In this document: positions 1 to 6,198 of the stretch, one piece after another
Layout: every line of letters starts with the position of its first letter
Position numbering within the stretch: the first letter of the stretch is position 1
NCBI GenBank assembly: GCA_028822475.1
Contig: JAPKDT010000075.1
Span: forward strand, 1-9,260
From: SAR324 cluster bacterium
GTDB lineage: Bacteria; SAR324; NAC60-12
Length of the DNA stretch: 9,260 nucleotides
Direction of reading: 5' to 3'
Translations under genes and position numbers: made by a program
Notes under the pieces: model-generated
What the model was told of the DNA's origin: nothing
What the model saw: only the letters and a program-made list of their open reading frames with translations
Database searches by the model: none

Positions 1-1
1 T

Positions 2-67
2 GCTCCTTACCCAAAATATTCTCCTGTTGCCGGCGCTGCTTTAATGGCCTACTTAAATGAATATTGA
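2..67 (+). CDS. C-terminal end of an upstream gene, possibly a BadF/BadG/BcrA-type sugar kinase (partial)
   Basis: Only the last 21 codons lie in the window; the frame ends at TGA 65-67 and the gene starts upstream of base 1. The readable tail contains PKYSPVAGAALMAYLNEY. A proline followed by VxGAxLxA close to the C-terminus resembles the end of BadF/BadG/BcrA/BcrD-family ATPases, which include bacterial N-acetylglucosamine kinases and the MurNAc/GlcNAc kinase MurK. Such a kinase would suit the locus, because NagZ releases free GlcNAc that needs phosphorylation. The family call rests on about 12 residues plus context and is tentative; that a same-strand coding sequence ends here is more secure. 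It is separated from the next gene by 275 bases, so it may belong to a different transcript. Confidence 0.45.
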   Translation, partial: APYPKYSPVAGAALMAYLNEY

Positions 68-91
68 TTGAAAAGAAGGTAGAAATGAACA

Positions 92-128
92 AATTAATAA
101 ATTTTTAGAGATAAATTCTTTATTAATT
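92..128 (+). terminator. AT-only inverted repeat, possible weak terminator of the upstream gene
   Basis: AATTAATAAA at 92-101 is a perfect inverted match to TTTATTAATT at 119-128, with a 17-base loop, and a short T-run follows at 131-133. The stem has no G or C and the loop is long, so it would be weak as an intrinsic terminator. It starts 25 bases after the upstream stop codon, where a terminator would be expected. It may equally be a chance product of AT-rich sequence or a protein-binding palindrome. Confidence 0.25.
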
Positions 129-134
129 ATTTTG

Positions 135-161
135 TTGACAACTAAAAATTAAAAGTATAAA
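135..161 (+). promoter_or_regulatory. Candidate distal promoter (TTGACA / TATAAA, 15-base spacer)
   Basis: TTGACA at 135-140 is a perfect sigma70-type -35 hexamer, followed by TATAAA at 156-161. The 15-base spacing is shorter than the usual 16-18. Transcription from here would give a leader of about 175 bases containing the palindrome at 226-239. TTGACA also forms an inverted repeat with TGTCAA at 167-172, so it could be part of a binding site. Confidence 0.25.
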
Positions 162-225
162 GTGGCTGTCAATATAGGTTTGGTCTGAGTTTCCCACCTG
201 TATTGTTTAACTGGATAGCACGTCA

Positions 226-239
226 CCAGTCCGTACTGG
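226..239 (+). promoter_or_regulatory. Short palindrome CCAGT-N4-ACTGG, possible operator or leader hairpin
   Basis: CCAGT (226-230) and ACTGG (235-239) are perfect inverted repeats around a 4-base centre, in otherwise AT-rich sequence. The site is about 105 bases before the binding-protein start. It does not match the TGGTCTAGACCA-like sites of NagR/YvoA-type GntR regulators. The strand is nominal. Confidence is low because 5-base arms occur by chance. Confidence 0.2.
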
Positions 240-288
240 ATTGGAAATGATATATGATAATCTTTGTATTTAATGGCCAAAAGTATAG

Positions 289-316
289 TTGAATAGATTT
301 GAATATATCTTATAAT
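289..316 (+). promoter_or_regulatory. Candidate proximal sigma70-type promoter of the ABC importer operon
   Basis: TTGAAT at 289-294 (-35) and a perfect TATAAT at 311-316 (-10) are separated by 16 bases. Initiation about 7 bases downstream of the -10 would leave a leader of roughly 20 bases carrying the Shine-Dalgarno sequence before the ATG at 343. Position and match make this the best promoter candidate in the window, but the surroundings are AT-rich and such matches arise easily. Confidence 0.4.
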
Positions 317-331
317 TTAAAAAATTTGGAC

Positions 332-336
332 AAGGA
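332..336 (+). promoter_or_regulatory. Ribosome binding site of the binding-protein gene
   Basis: AAGGA lies 6 bases before the ATG at 343. It fixes this start, which also gives a normal signal peptide. Confidence 0.6.
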
Positions 337-342
337 AAAATT

Positions 343-1560
343 ATGCAATCTATAAAAAATGCCCTTTTAAGTGTTTTCCTACTGATGCTTTTACCTGTAA
401 CCTTACATGCCGAAAAAATAACTTTCCTCACACCTTCATGGGGTGCTCCTCCGGATAAAGCCTTATTGGAATCATTTCAAAAAGAATCTGGAATTACAGT
501 TGAAATTCAATCTGTTCAAAACAAAGATCTTTTTAGCCGGACTCAAATTGCAGCGGCTACCGGTCAATCACCAGCTGATGTGATTTTTCTAACTCAAGAA
601 GCTCCTTCAAATCTTGTAGCTATTGATATGATGCTTTCATTAAATAATCTCCAATCGAAGGATCCCCTAGAAAATGACCTTACAGGGCAGGAGTTTTGGA
701 ACATTGGAGGTGAGCAATTTGGAGTGCCAGTTTATGCGCAACTTGTAATGATGGACTACAACACGGATAGACTGAAGCGAGCTGGATTCAACACCCCTCC
801 CAGTTCATGGTCAGAACTAAAAATCATGGCAAAAAAGCTTAAATCCAGTGGTATTGACAAGCATCCAATTGCAATGAAATCTAGCGATTGGTCCTGGTAT
901 CTTATGGCACTCTCTATGGGCGACCCGATGTTTGGTAACGATTTTAAACCTATTTTTGCTAACAAGGGTTCCAAATCAAGAGTTGCTATGAAAATGTTAC
1001 TCGAGTTTTTCTCTGAAGAATTGATAAGCCCTGAAATTATTGCAGGAACTGTAAACCAGCATTCTATTTTCTGGAGCGGTACTGGTACATTTCATCAAGG
1101 TTGGCAAGGGTCGATTAGAATTGGCAACAATGTGAAGAAGTCTAAACAAGCACCTCATGTAGCTTACATGGTCTTGCCTGGAGTCGGAAATACATGGAGT
1201 TTTCCTGCAGCAATTGGAATTGCTAAATATTCAAAAAATGTTGAAGCTTCCTGGAAATTTATCCGCTGGTATACAGGCAAAGCAAACCAGAAGAGTATCT
1301 ACAAAGCATTTGGACTTTATCCTTCGCGGTCATCGGTTGCAGCTGAATTGAATGATGAAGGATTGGTGGATGGATATTCACAAATCCTGGCTCAATCGAA
1401 GAAAGTGAACGAACTACCACGCCAAGCTCTTTGGTGGGGCCCCTTCACAGCAAAAGTTTCAGAACAAATTTTGACTGCAGTACAAACAGGTGCCGATTCT
1501 GACAAGACAGTTGACAAAATAGCAGCTATCTGGAACGAACTTAAATCAGAATATGAATAA
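343..1560 (+). CDS. ABC transporter carbohydrate-binding protein (extracellular solute-binding protein family 1)
   Basis: The 405-residue product is a periplasmic sugar-binding lipid-free receptor that would deliver substrate to the permease pair encoded next. Residues 1-23 form a Sec signal peptide: a short basic start (MQSIKN), a hydrophobic stretch at about 8-20, and a likely signal peptidase I cut after LHA (A23). There is no lipobox cysteine, so the mature protein should be soluble in a periplasm. The mature part follows the UgpB/MalE-like fold plan (COG1653): an opening strand with TFLTPSWG, a GQSPADVIFLTQE segment near residues 75-90, and tryptophan-rich patches (SSDWSW near 180, FHQGWQGS near 250) of the kind that stack on sugar rings. 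Length is typical. Neighbouring nagZ, murQ and anmK suggest an amino-sugar or muropeptide ligand; the sequence alone does not identify it. The gene ends with tandem TAA codons. Confidence 0.88.
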   Translation: MQSIKNALLSVFLLMLLPVTLHAEKITFLTPSWGAPPDKALLESFQKESGITVEIQSVQNKDLFSRTQIAAATGQSPADVIFLTQEAPSNLVAIDMMLSLNNLQSKDPLENDLTGQEFWNIGGEQFGVPVYAQLVMMDYNTDRLKRAGFNTPPSSWSELKIMAKKLKSSGIDKHPIAMKSSDWSWYLMALSMGDPMFGNDFKPIFANKGSKSRVAMKMLLEFFSEELISPEIIAGTVNQHSIFWSGTGTFHQGWQGSIRIGNNVKKSKQAPHVAYMVLPGVGNTWSFPAAIGIAKYSKNVEASWKFIRWYTGKANQKSIYKAFGLYPSRSSVAAELNDEGLVDGYSQILAQSKKVNELPRQALWWGPFTAKVSEQILTAVQTGADSDKTVDKIAAIWNELKSEYE

Positions 1561-1571
1561 TAATTAAGTAG

Positions 1572-1605
1572 TTTTGGCGGAGTAATTTTTTTCGCTCCGT
1601 CAAAA
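1572..1605 (+). terminator. Intercistronic hairpin between the binding protein and the first permease
   Basis: TTTTGGCGGAG (1572-1582) pairs with CTCCGTCAAAA (1595-1605), giving an 11-bp stem with a single G-U pair, a 12-base T-rich loop, and a pyrimidine/T-rich tail (1606-1616). Hairpins in this place in ABC operons are known to stabilise the upstream binding-protein mRNA or to act as partial terminators, so that binding protein exceeds permease. It is placed 11 bases after the stop of the binding-protein gene. I infer partial termination or mRNA protection rather than a full stop, since the permeases continue on the same strand. Confidence 0.6.
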
Positions 1606-1633
1606 TTCCTTTTTCCATTCTTTTTACAGCTCC

Positions 1634-2551
1634 GTGCCCATTGATCGCAACCGTGTAACTCGTCAAGATCTTGTATTTGTAGCGGTTATTCTGCTTCCTT
1701 TGATAATACTTGTAGGAATACTTATTTATTTTCCTGCAATTGATTCGCTAATAACATCTTTCACAAATGAAAATCTTAGGATACGACGACTTCCTAAGTT
1801 CATTGGGCTGAAAAACTATTCCAAATTAATTGAAAATTCAGAATTCTGGATCGTCACAGCTAGGTCACTTCTGGTAGTGTCCTTGACGCTTCCGCTGGAA
1901 TTGCTTATATCCCTAGGTTTGGCTCTTTTGCTCACAGAAGTCTTTCCTGGCAGGGCAATGGTGCGGACATTGATTCTTTTACCCTGGATGCTTCCACCTA
2001 TAGTTAATGGGTTTTTATGGGGATGGATTCTCAACGGAGAGTACGGCGCTCTGAACGGACTCCTTTATCAAATGGGTATAATAGATGAATACGTTACATG
2101 GCTGAGGAATCCGGATACCCAGATCATTTGGGTAGCTGTAGTTCAAACATGGACTCGTTTTGCCTTTCCAACGATTATTTTACTTGCCGGACTCCAATCG
2201 ATACCCAAGGACTTATTAGATGCAGCAAAAGTAGATGGTGCCAGTAGTTGGCAATCATTTAAAAATATAGTTTTGCCGTTGCTCATGCCAAGTTTCGCAG
2301 TTGCATTAACAATCGAATTTATCGCAGCATTCCAGATATTCGACGTAATATGGACACTTACCGCTGGAGGTTCGGCAGGTGGAGCTATAAATCCTTTTAC
2401 CAAAACTCTTATGCTCTACAATTATGAATTGGTCTTCAGGGATCTTAGAATTGGTTTGGGTGCAGCCTTGTCTTACCTAATCCTTTTTCTTTCTTTAGGC
2501 GTAGCTATTGTTTTCGTGACAAGACTTTACAACCAAGCTGTCAAATCTTGA
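1634..2551 (+). CDS. Sugar ABC transporter permease, MalF/UgpA type
   Basis: A 305-residue inner-membrane protein with about six hydrophobic segments (near 14-34, 72-101, 109-131, 164-187, 217-239 and 275-297). The cytoplasmic EAA loop that docks the ATPase is visible at about 196-219 as DAAKVDG followed by nine residues and IVLPLLMP, close to the family pattern EAAxxDGAxxxxxFxxIxLPxLxP. It is a half-channel partner of the permease encoded next. The assigned start is GTG 1634; the frame is closed upstream by TAA at 1583 and offers no ATG before it. No clear Shine-Dalgarno sequence precedes the GTG, so initiation is either weak or at another non-ATG codon. Its stop overlaps the start of the next gene by 4 bases, implying co-translation. 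Confidence 0.88.
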   Translation: MPIDRNRVTRQDLVFVAVILLPLIILVGILIYFPAIDSLITSFTNENLRIRRLPKFIGLKNYSKLIENSEFWIVTARSLLVVSLTLPLELLISLGLALLLTEVFPGRAMVRTLILLPWMLPPIVNGFLWGWILNGEYGALNGLLYQMGIIDEYVTWLRNPDTQIIWVAVVQTWTRFAFPTIILLAGLQSIPKDLLDAAKVDGASSWQSFKNIVLPLLMPSFAVALTIEFIAAFQIFDVIWTLTAGGSAGGAINPFTKTLMLYNYELVFRDLRIGLGAALSYLILFLSLGVAIVFVTRLYNQAVKS

Positions 2552-3453
2552 TATATTTTAACAAATCTCAAATGCCTCTATCTTTCAATCATTATTATAT
2601 TAGGCGCATCTGGATCTATCTCTTTTGTGCAATTGCACTGCTTTGGGCAATAGGTCCTATATACTGGATTTTTGTCTCATCAATCTCCACGCGCATGGAA
2701 CTATACGCTACTCCTATAAAATCCTGGTTCCCCTCCGAACCTACCTGGGACGCATACATTAGGTTATTTCAAGGTGGGGGGAAATACAGAGGGGGCGATG
2801 TCAGTCCAACCGAAGGTTTGATGTGGAAAAGCTTGTTCAACACTCTTTTCGTTTCAATAGTATCTGCTGCTTTTGTAACATTCCTATCAACCAATGCAGG
2901 ATATGTTTTTGCTAGAATGAAGTTTAAAGGAAAGGGGGTAATATTCTTTTTCCTGATGCTAATGATGCCTTTACCGCTTTGGGTTTCGATAATTGCTTTG
3001 TTTTTCATGATCAGCAATGCTGGTTTGATTGACACACTAACAGGCATGATTTTGTTGTTCATAGTTTTTCTTCTTCCACTTGGCATTTGGCTGATGTCAA
3101 CCTTCGTAAGGGAAATTAACCCTGAAATTGAAGAGGCAGCTATTGTTGATGGATGCAATCGTTGGCAATTGATGAGATGGATTATTTATCCACTTTCAAA
3201 ATCCGGTATGGCAGCAGTGTTTCTTGTATCCTTACTCACAGTTTGGAACAATTTCCTTCTACCTTTGATTTTTACAAGAAGTCCGGATTCACAAATGTTA
3301 ACAGTCGTTCTTTCACTCTTTGTAGGACAATACGAAGTGGCATGGGAAGACATGGCCGCTGCAGCCGTGGTTACAATGCTTCCCCCATTCTTGATAGCTC
3401 TCTTCTTTCAGCGCTTTCTTATTCGCGGAATGACTTTAGGAGCAGTCAAATGA
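2548..3453 (+). CDS. Sugar ABC transporter permease, MalG/UgpE type
   Basis: A 301-residue inner-membrane permease with about six hydrophobic segments (near 21-45, 95-121, 130-155, 159-186, 217-240 and 268-290). The ATPase-docking EAA loop is at about 194-217: EEAAIVDG, then IIYPLS. The end RGMTLGAVK is the classic C-terminus of MalG-type subunits. The start is uncertain: TTG 2548 gives a TTGA overlap with the previous stop, the usual geometry for coupled translation, while ATG 2572 would remove only eight residues. Neither has a good Shine-Dalgarno sequence. No ATP-binding subunit is encoded in the window, so the importer must use an ATPase from outside it, as MsmX/UgpC-type shared ATPases allow. 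Confidence 0.87.
   Translation: MIYFNKSQMPLSFNHYYIRRIWIYLFCAIALLWAIGPIYWIFVSSISTRMELYATPIKSWFPSEPTWDAYIRLFQGGGKYRGGDVSPTEGLMWKSLFNTLFVSIVSAAFVTFLSTNAGYVFARMKFKGKGVIFFFLMLMMPLPLWVSIIALFFMISNAGLIDTLTGMILLFIVFLLPLGIWLMSTFVREINPEIEEAAIVDGCNRWQLMRWIIYPLSKSGMAAVFLVSLLTVWNNFLLPLIFTRSPDSQMLTVVLSLFVGQYEVAWEDMAAAAVVTMLPPFLIALFFQRFLIRGMTLGAVK
3437..3442 (+). promoter_or_regulatory. Ribosome binding site that sets the nagZ start
   Basis: TAGGAG sits 7 bases before ATG 3450, inside the end of the permease gene. It is the strongest Shine-Dalgarno match in the operon and shows that nagZ starts at 3450, not at the ATG far upstream (3153) that the open frame would also allow. Confidence 0.7.
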
Positions 3454-5030
3454 AAAATAACTACAAAAATTTTGCTTCTAAATCTGGAGAATTGTTTCTT
3501 CTAGCTTTTGCTGGCGAGGACTCAAAACCAGCTGTAGAAATGATACAGGAATATGGTTTGTCAGGACTTTATTTAAGTAATGACAACATTCCTAATTTAA
3601 ATTCTGCTATAAATCTTTCACAGGTAGTACAAGCAGCAGCTAAAAACCGCGGAGATTCCCTCCCGTTACTTTTGGGAGTTGATCAGGAAGGAACCTGGTC
3701 GGTTATGGCTGAAGATTCACATCCTGGGCCTGGAAACCTTGCACTGGGTTCAGCCGGAGACCTTGCTCTTACACAGCAGCGTTATCAGGACATTGCCCAT
3801 GAACTCCGTCATAGCGGTATGAATCTTGTTTTTTCACCTTGTGCGGATGTTAACACTAATCCATTAAACGCTATAATTGGAATGCGTTCTTTTGGAACTG
3901 AGGCAAAAAATGTGGGGGAACATGTTGCTGCAGCAGTAAAAGGAGCTCAGTCTGGAGGAGTTCTCACTACCCTAAAACATTTTCCCGGCCATGGTGACAC
4001 CAATATAGATTCACACAGGGATCTCCCGATAGTAAGACGTTCCAAGGATGATGTATGGGAAATTGAACTTGCACCGTTCAGAGCTGGTATCAATGCAGGT
4101 GTTGACATAGTTATGACCTCCCACATACTGTATGAGTCACTTGATCCTGAAAATCCTGCAACTTTCTCTAAAGTTATCTTACAGGATATTTTACGTGAGA
4201 AATTATGCTTCCAAGGAGTCATTATATCTGACTCAATGAATATGCATGCCTTGCAAAAATACTATAAACCAGTAGATGCGGCTGTAGCTGCCTTATCAGC
4301 AGGAGTGAATTTGATTATGCTTGCTGAAGAACATTATGATCACGATGGCGATTATCAAAATCGTCAAAGGGCTTTAATTGAAGGAGTATCAAAAGCTATT
4401 CACGATGGTCAAATTCCTGAAGAAAAACTGAGTTCAACTTTTGAGAGAGTCAGGAGTTTAAGGCGACGGGCGGGTATGGTGTTTGTTGAAAAGTCAAAAA
4501 ACGAAGGTTGGGGTTTAAGTGCCAAAAAGGCAGCTAAAAAGGCAATGCGAATATTACTGCAACATCAAGATTGGTCATTACCTGACCCAGGATGTAAATT
4601 GGTAGTTGTCCGTGCTTCTTCGGAAGAAGCTTTTAAACCAGTTATTCAAACACGTGGTATTGGCCCAAATCCCAGGAAATCATCATTTGATGTGTTTGTA
4701 GAAGAACTAAAACACTTTTTTGAAGTTCGCGCAGGAAAAATAAATGGAAATATTATTGATCAACCAGAACATTTAGTGATTGTTTTGGAGAACTACACGC
4801 TTCCAGGAATGGACTTTGATCGATCACTTGATCAAACAACCTTAAATTGGGCGAAAACATTTTTACCCGAAAGGTTAACTGTAGTCGCACTAAGGGACTC
4901 TTTCGATCTGCCTGAGACAAGGCCTTTGACTACTTTGTGTACATACAGCTTTCGAGAAGAGTCTGCTGAAGCTGCAGCAAAATGGTTGGCAGGAGTAATC
5001 AAAGTACGAAATGGAGATGCGTTCATCTAA
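3450..5030 (+). CDS. nagZ: Beta-N-acetylglucosaminidase NagZ, glycoside hydrolase family 3
   Basis: A 526-residue enzyme predicted to cut the beta-1,4 bond after GlcNAc in GlcNAc-MurNAc or GlcNAc-anhydroMurNAc, with or without peptide. The GH3 NagZ signature is intact: KHFPGHGDTNIDSHRDLP at 176-193, containing the Asp187-His189 dyad that acts as acid/base in NagZ enzymes, and IISDSM at 258-263 with the nucleophile Asp261. The substrate-pocket segment GVDQEG is at 76-81. There is no signal peptide, so it works in the cytoplasm on imported substrate. After the catalytic barrel (to about 345) a C-terminal domain of about 180 residues follows; enzymes such as E. coli NagZ lack it, whereas B. subtilis-type NagZ has one. 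The start at 3450 overlaps the permease stop (ATGA) and has a good ribosome site; the frame stays open back to 3153, but those 99 codons are the permease gene read out of frame. Confidence 0.92.
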   Translation: MKNNYKNFASKSGELFLLAFAGEDSKPAVEMIQEYGLSGLYLSNDNIPNLNSAINLSQVVQAAAKNRGDSLPLLLGVDQEGTWSVMAEDSHPGPGNLALGSAGDLALTQQRYQDIAHELRHSGMNLVFSPCADVNTNPLNAIIGMRSFGTEAKNVGEHVAAAVKGAQSGGVLTTLKHFPGHGDTNIDSHRDLPIVRRSKDDVWEIELAPFRAGINAGVDIVMTSHILYESLDPENPATFSKVILQDILREKLCFQGVIISDSMNMHALQKYYKPVDAAVAALSAGVNLIMLAEEHYDHDGDYQNRQRALIEGVSKAIHDGQIPEEKLSSTFERVRSLRRRAGMVFVEKSKNEGWGLSAKKAAKKAMRILLQHQDWSLPDPGCKLVVVRASSEEAFKPVIQTRGIGPNPRKSSFDVFVEELKHFFEVRAGKINGNIIDQPEHLVIVLENYTLPGMDFDRSLDQTTLNWAKTFLPERLTVVALRDSFDLPETRPLTTLCTYSFREESAEAAAKWLAGVIKVRNGDAFI

Positions 5031-5267
5031 ACTATCTTTATCAGGTTAAAGCATACTTGGAACGTCTTTTTCTTTCCGATGATATTTATTCATGACCCTG
5101 AATGGAAAACACTGGCTCAGTGACTAACAATGTTTTTTGGTGAATACAGCATCAATTACGGTGCCCTCTTTGTCGGATTAAAATTGGCAGCATTGCCCAT
5201 TGTGGTGATTTTCATCATACAATCAAAACAAATTATCACCGGAATGACTGCCGGAGCAATTAAATAA
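5031..5267 (+). pseudogene. Remnant of a second MalG-type sugar permease (C-terminal ~78 codons, internal TGA)
   Basis: Directly after the nagZ stop, the same frame reads as the end of a MalG-family permease: HTWNVFFFPMIF, then PEWKTLAQ, a TGA at 5121-5123, LTMFFGEY, a hydrophobic stretch (LAALPIVVIFII), and finally ITGMTAGAIK with TAA at 5265-5267. It lines up segment by segment with residues about 225-301 of the intact permease at 2548-3453 (TVWNNFLLPLIF, LSLFVGQY, RGMTLGAVK) but with modest identity, so it is a diverged homologue, not a recent copy. The TGA falls where family members often have glycine (TLxxGL), so GGA to TGA is the likely lesion. The EAA loop and everything N-terminal are missing, and no start codon with a ribosome site precedes it. 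It cannot make a working permease. Confidence 0.8.
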
Positions 5268-5304
5268 ATCAGGGAGTTTATTCTCAACTAACAATAATTT
5301 ACAA

Positions 5305-6177
5305 ATGCTGACAGAAAAACCTAATTCTAACACACTACATTTGCATCAAATGTCTGCTCTGGAGATTGTGCAGACAATGAATTCAGAAGACGCAACTATT
5401 GCGCAGGCAGTCAGGGGAGCACAGCAGGAAATTGCTTCAGCAGTAGAATTGATTACAGAACGTCTAGAGAAAGGCGGTCGCTTGTTTTACGTGGGAGCTG
5501 GTACAAGCGGGCGCATGGGAGTGTTGGATGCTTCAGAATGTCCACCGACTTTCGGAACACTGCCGGGTATGGTTCAAGGCATAATGGCAGGTGGAGAAAT
5601 GGCAATGACCAATGCTGTTGAAGGAGCGGAAGATGATCATTGTGTCGGTGAAGACACTATGCGGAATAAAAAAGTGGTACATCGCGATGTGGTAGTTGGG
5701 ATTGCCGCAAGTGGAACTACTCCTTTTGTACTTGCTGCAGTTGAATATGCACGTAGGCAGGGAGCTGCAACTGTCGGCCTGGCCTGCAACTCACCATCGC
5801 CTTTGTTGGAGAATGTGGATGTGTCTATAGGTGTTCTGGTTGGTCCGGAAGTGCTGGCCGGCTCTACACGACTTAAAGCAGGAACAGCACAGAAAATGGT
5901 GCTCAACATGCTTAGTACTGCCACAATGGTGCGCTTGGGGAAAGTATACCAAAACTGTATGGTGGACGTGCAGTCAACAAACAAAAAACTTGAGCGACGG
6001 GCGCTGGAAATGGTATCCGAACTTGGGGAAGTTTCAAATGAAATTGCTGCTGAACTGTTGCAGGAATCAGGAAATCATGTAAAAACTGCTGTCGTAATGG
6101 CAAAGTTGGGAATCAACTCAGATAGCGCCAAAAAACTTCTTGAAGCAGAATATGGACACCTTGTTAGGATCTTATGA
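5305..6177 (+). CDS. murQ: N-acetylmuramic acid 6-phosphate etherase MurQ
   Basis: A 290-residue SIS-fold cytoplasmic enzyme that removes D-lactate from MurNAc-6-phosphate to give GlcNAc-6-phosphate. Diagnostic segments are present in order: TEKPN near the N-terminus, the sugar-phosphate site YVGAGTSGRMGVLDASECPP (62-81) with Glu78 aligning to catalytic Glu83 of E. coli MurQ, AVEGAEDD (104-111) whose Glu109 aligns with E. coli Glu114, GIAASGTTP (132-140), and the family signature GPEVLAGSTRLKAGTAQK (180-197). Length is close to the usual ~300. The start at 5305 keeps the conserved N-terminal TExxN element, but the nearest purine-rich site (AGGGAG, 5271-5276) is 28 bases upstream, too far to serve it. 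The gene is visibly richer in G+C than the importer genes. anmK, which makes its substrate, starts 21 bases downstream. Confidence 0.95.
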   Translation: MLTEKPNSNTLHLHQMSALEIVQTMNSEDATIAQAVRGAQQEIASAVELITERLEKGGRLFYVGAGTSGRMGVLDASECPPTFGTLPGMVQGIMAGGEMAMTNAVEGAEDDHCVGEDTMRNKKVVHRDVVVGIAASGTTPFVLAAVEYARRQGAATVGLACNSPSPLLENVDVSIGVLVGPEVLAGSTRLKAGTAQKMVLNMLSTATMVRLGKVYQNCMVDVQSTNKKLERRALEMVSELGEVSNEIAAELLQESGNHVKTAVVMAKLGINSDSAKKLLEAEYGHLVRIL

Positions 6178-6198
6178 GCAACCGAGCGAAAGTTAAGT

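Larger units (their letters stand above)
68..342 (+). other. AT-rich intergenic / regulatory region upstream of the ABC importer
   Basis: This 275-base gap holds no convincing gene. It contains an AT-only inverted repeat (92-128), a TTGACA element with a TATAAA hexamer (135-161), a short GC-containing palindrome (226-239), and a better-placed promoter-like pair immediately before the binding-protein gene (289-316). A seven-codon reading frame at 85-108 is probably chance. The control signals for the whole operon most likely lie here, but I recognise no operator of a known family. Confidence 0.5.

Noticed and set aside
85..108. Seven-codon open frame (MNKLINF) with a purine-rich stretch before it, considered as a leader peptide
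   Set aside because: It has no regulatory codon run or clear terminator/antiterminator pair and lies in AT-rich sequence where such short frames are expected by chance.
2769..3158. 129-codon minus-strand open frame opposite the MalG-type permease
   Set aside because: It is antisense to a well-supported gene, has no recognisable domain and no sign of its own expression signals. The other minus-strand frames were dismissed for the same reason.
3153..3449. 99-codon N-terminal extension of the nagZ reading frame back to an ATG at 3153
   Set aside because: These codons overlap the permease gene in another frame, encode nothing resembling GH3, and ATG 3450 has a strong Shine-Dalgarno site and gives the normal NagZ N-terminus.
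5831..6082. 83-codon + strand open frame inside murQ
   Set aside because: It lies wholly inside murQ in another frame; murQ is conserved throughout, so this is a shadow.
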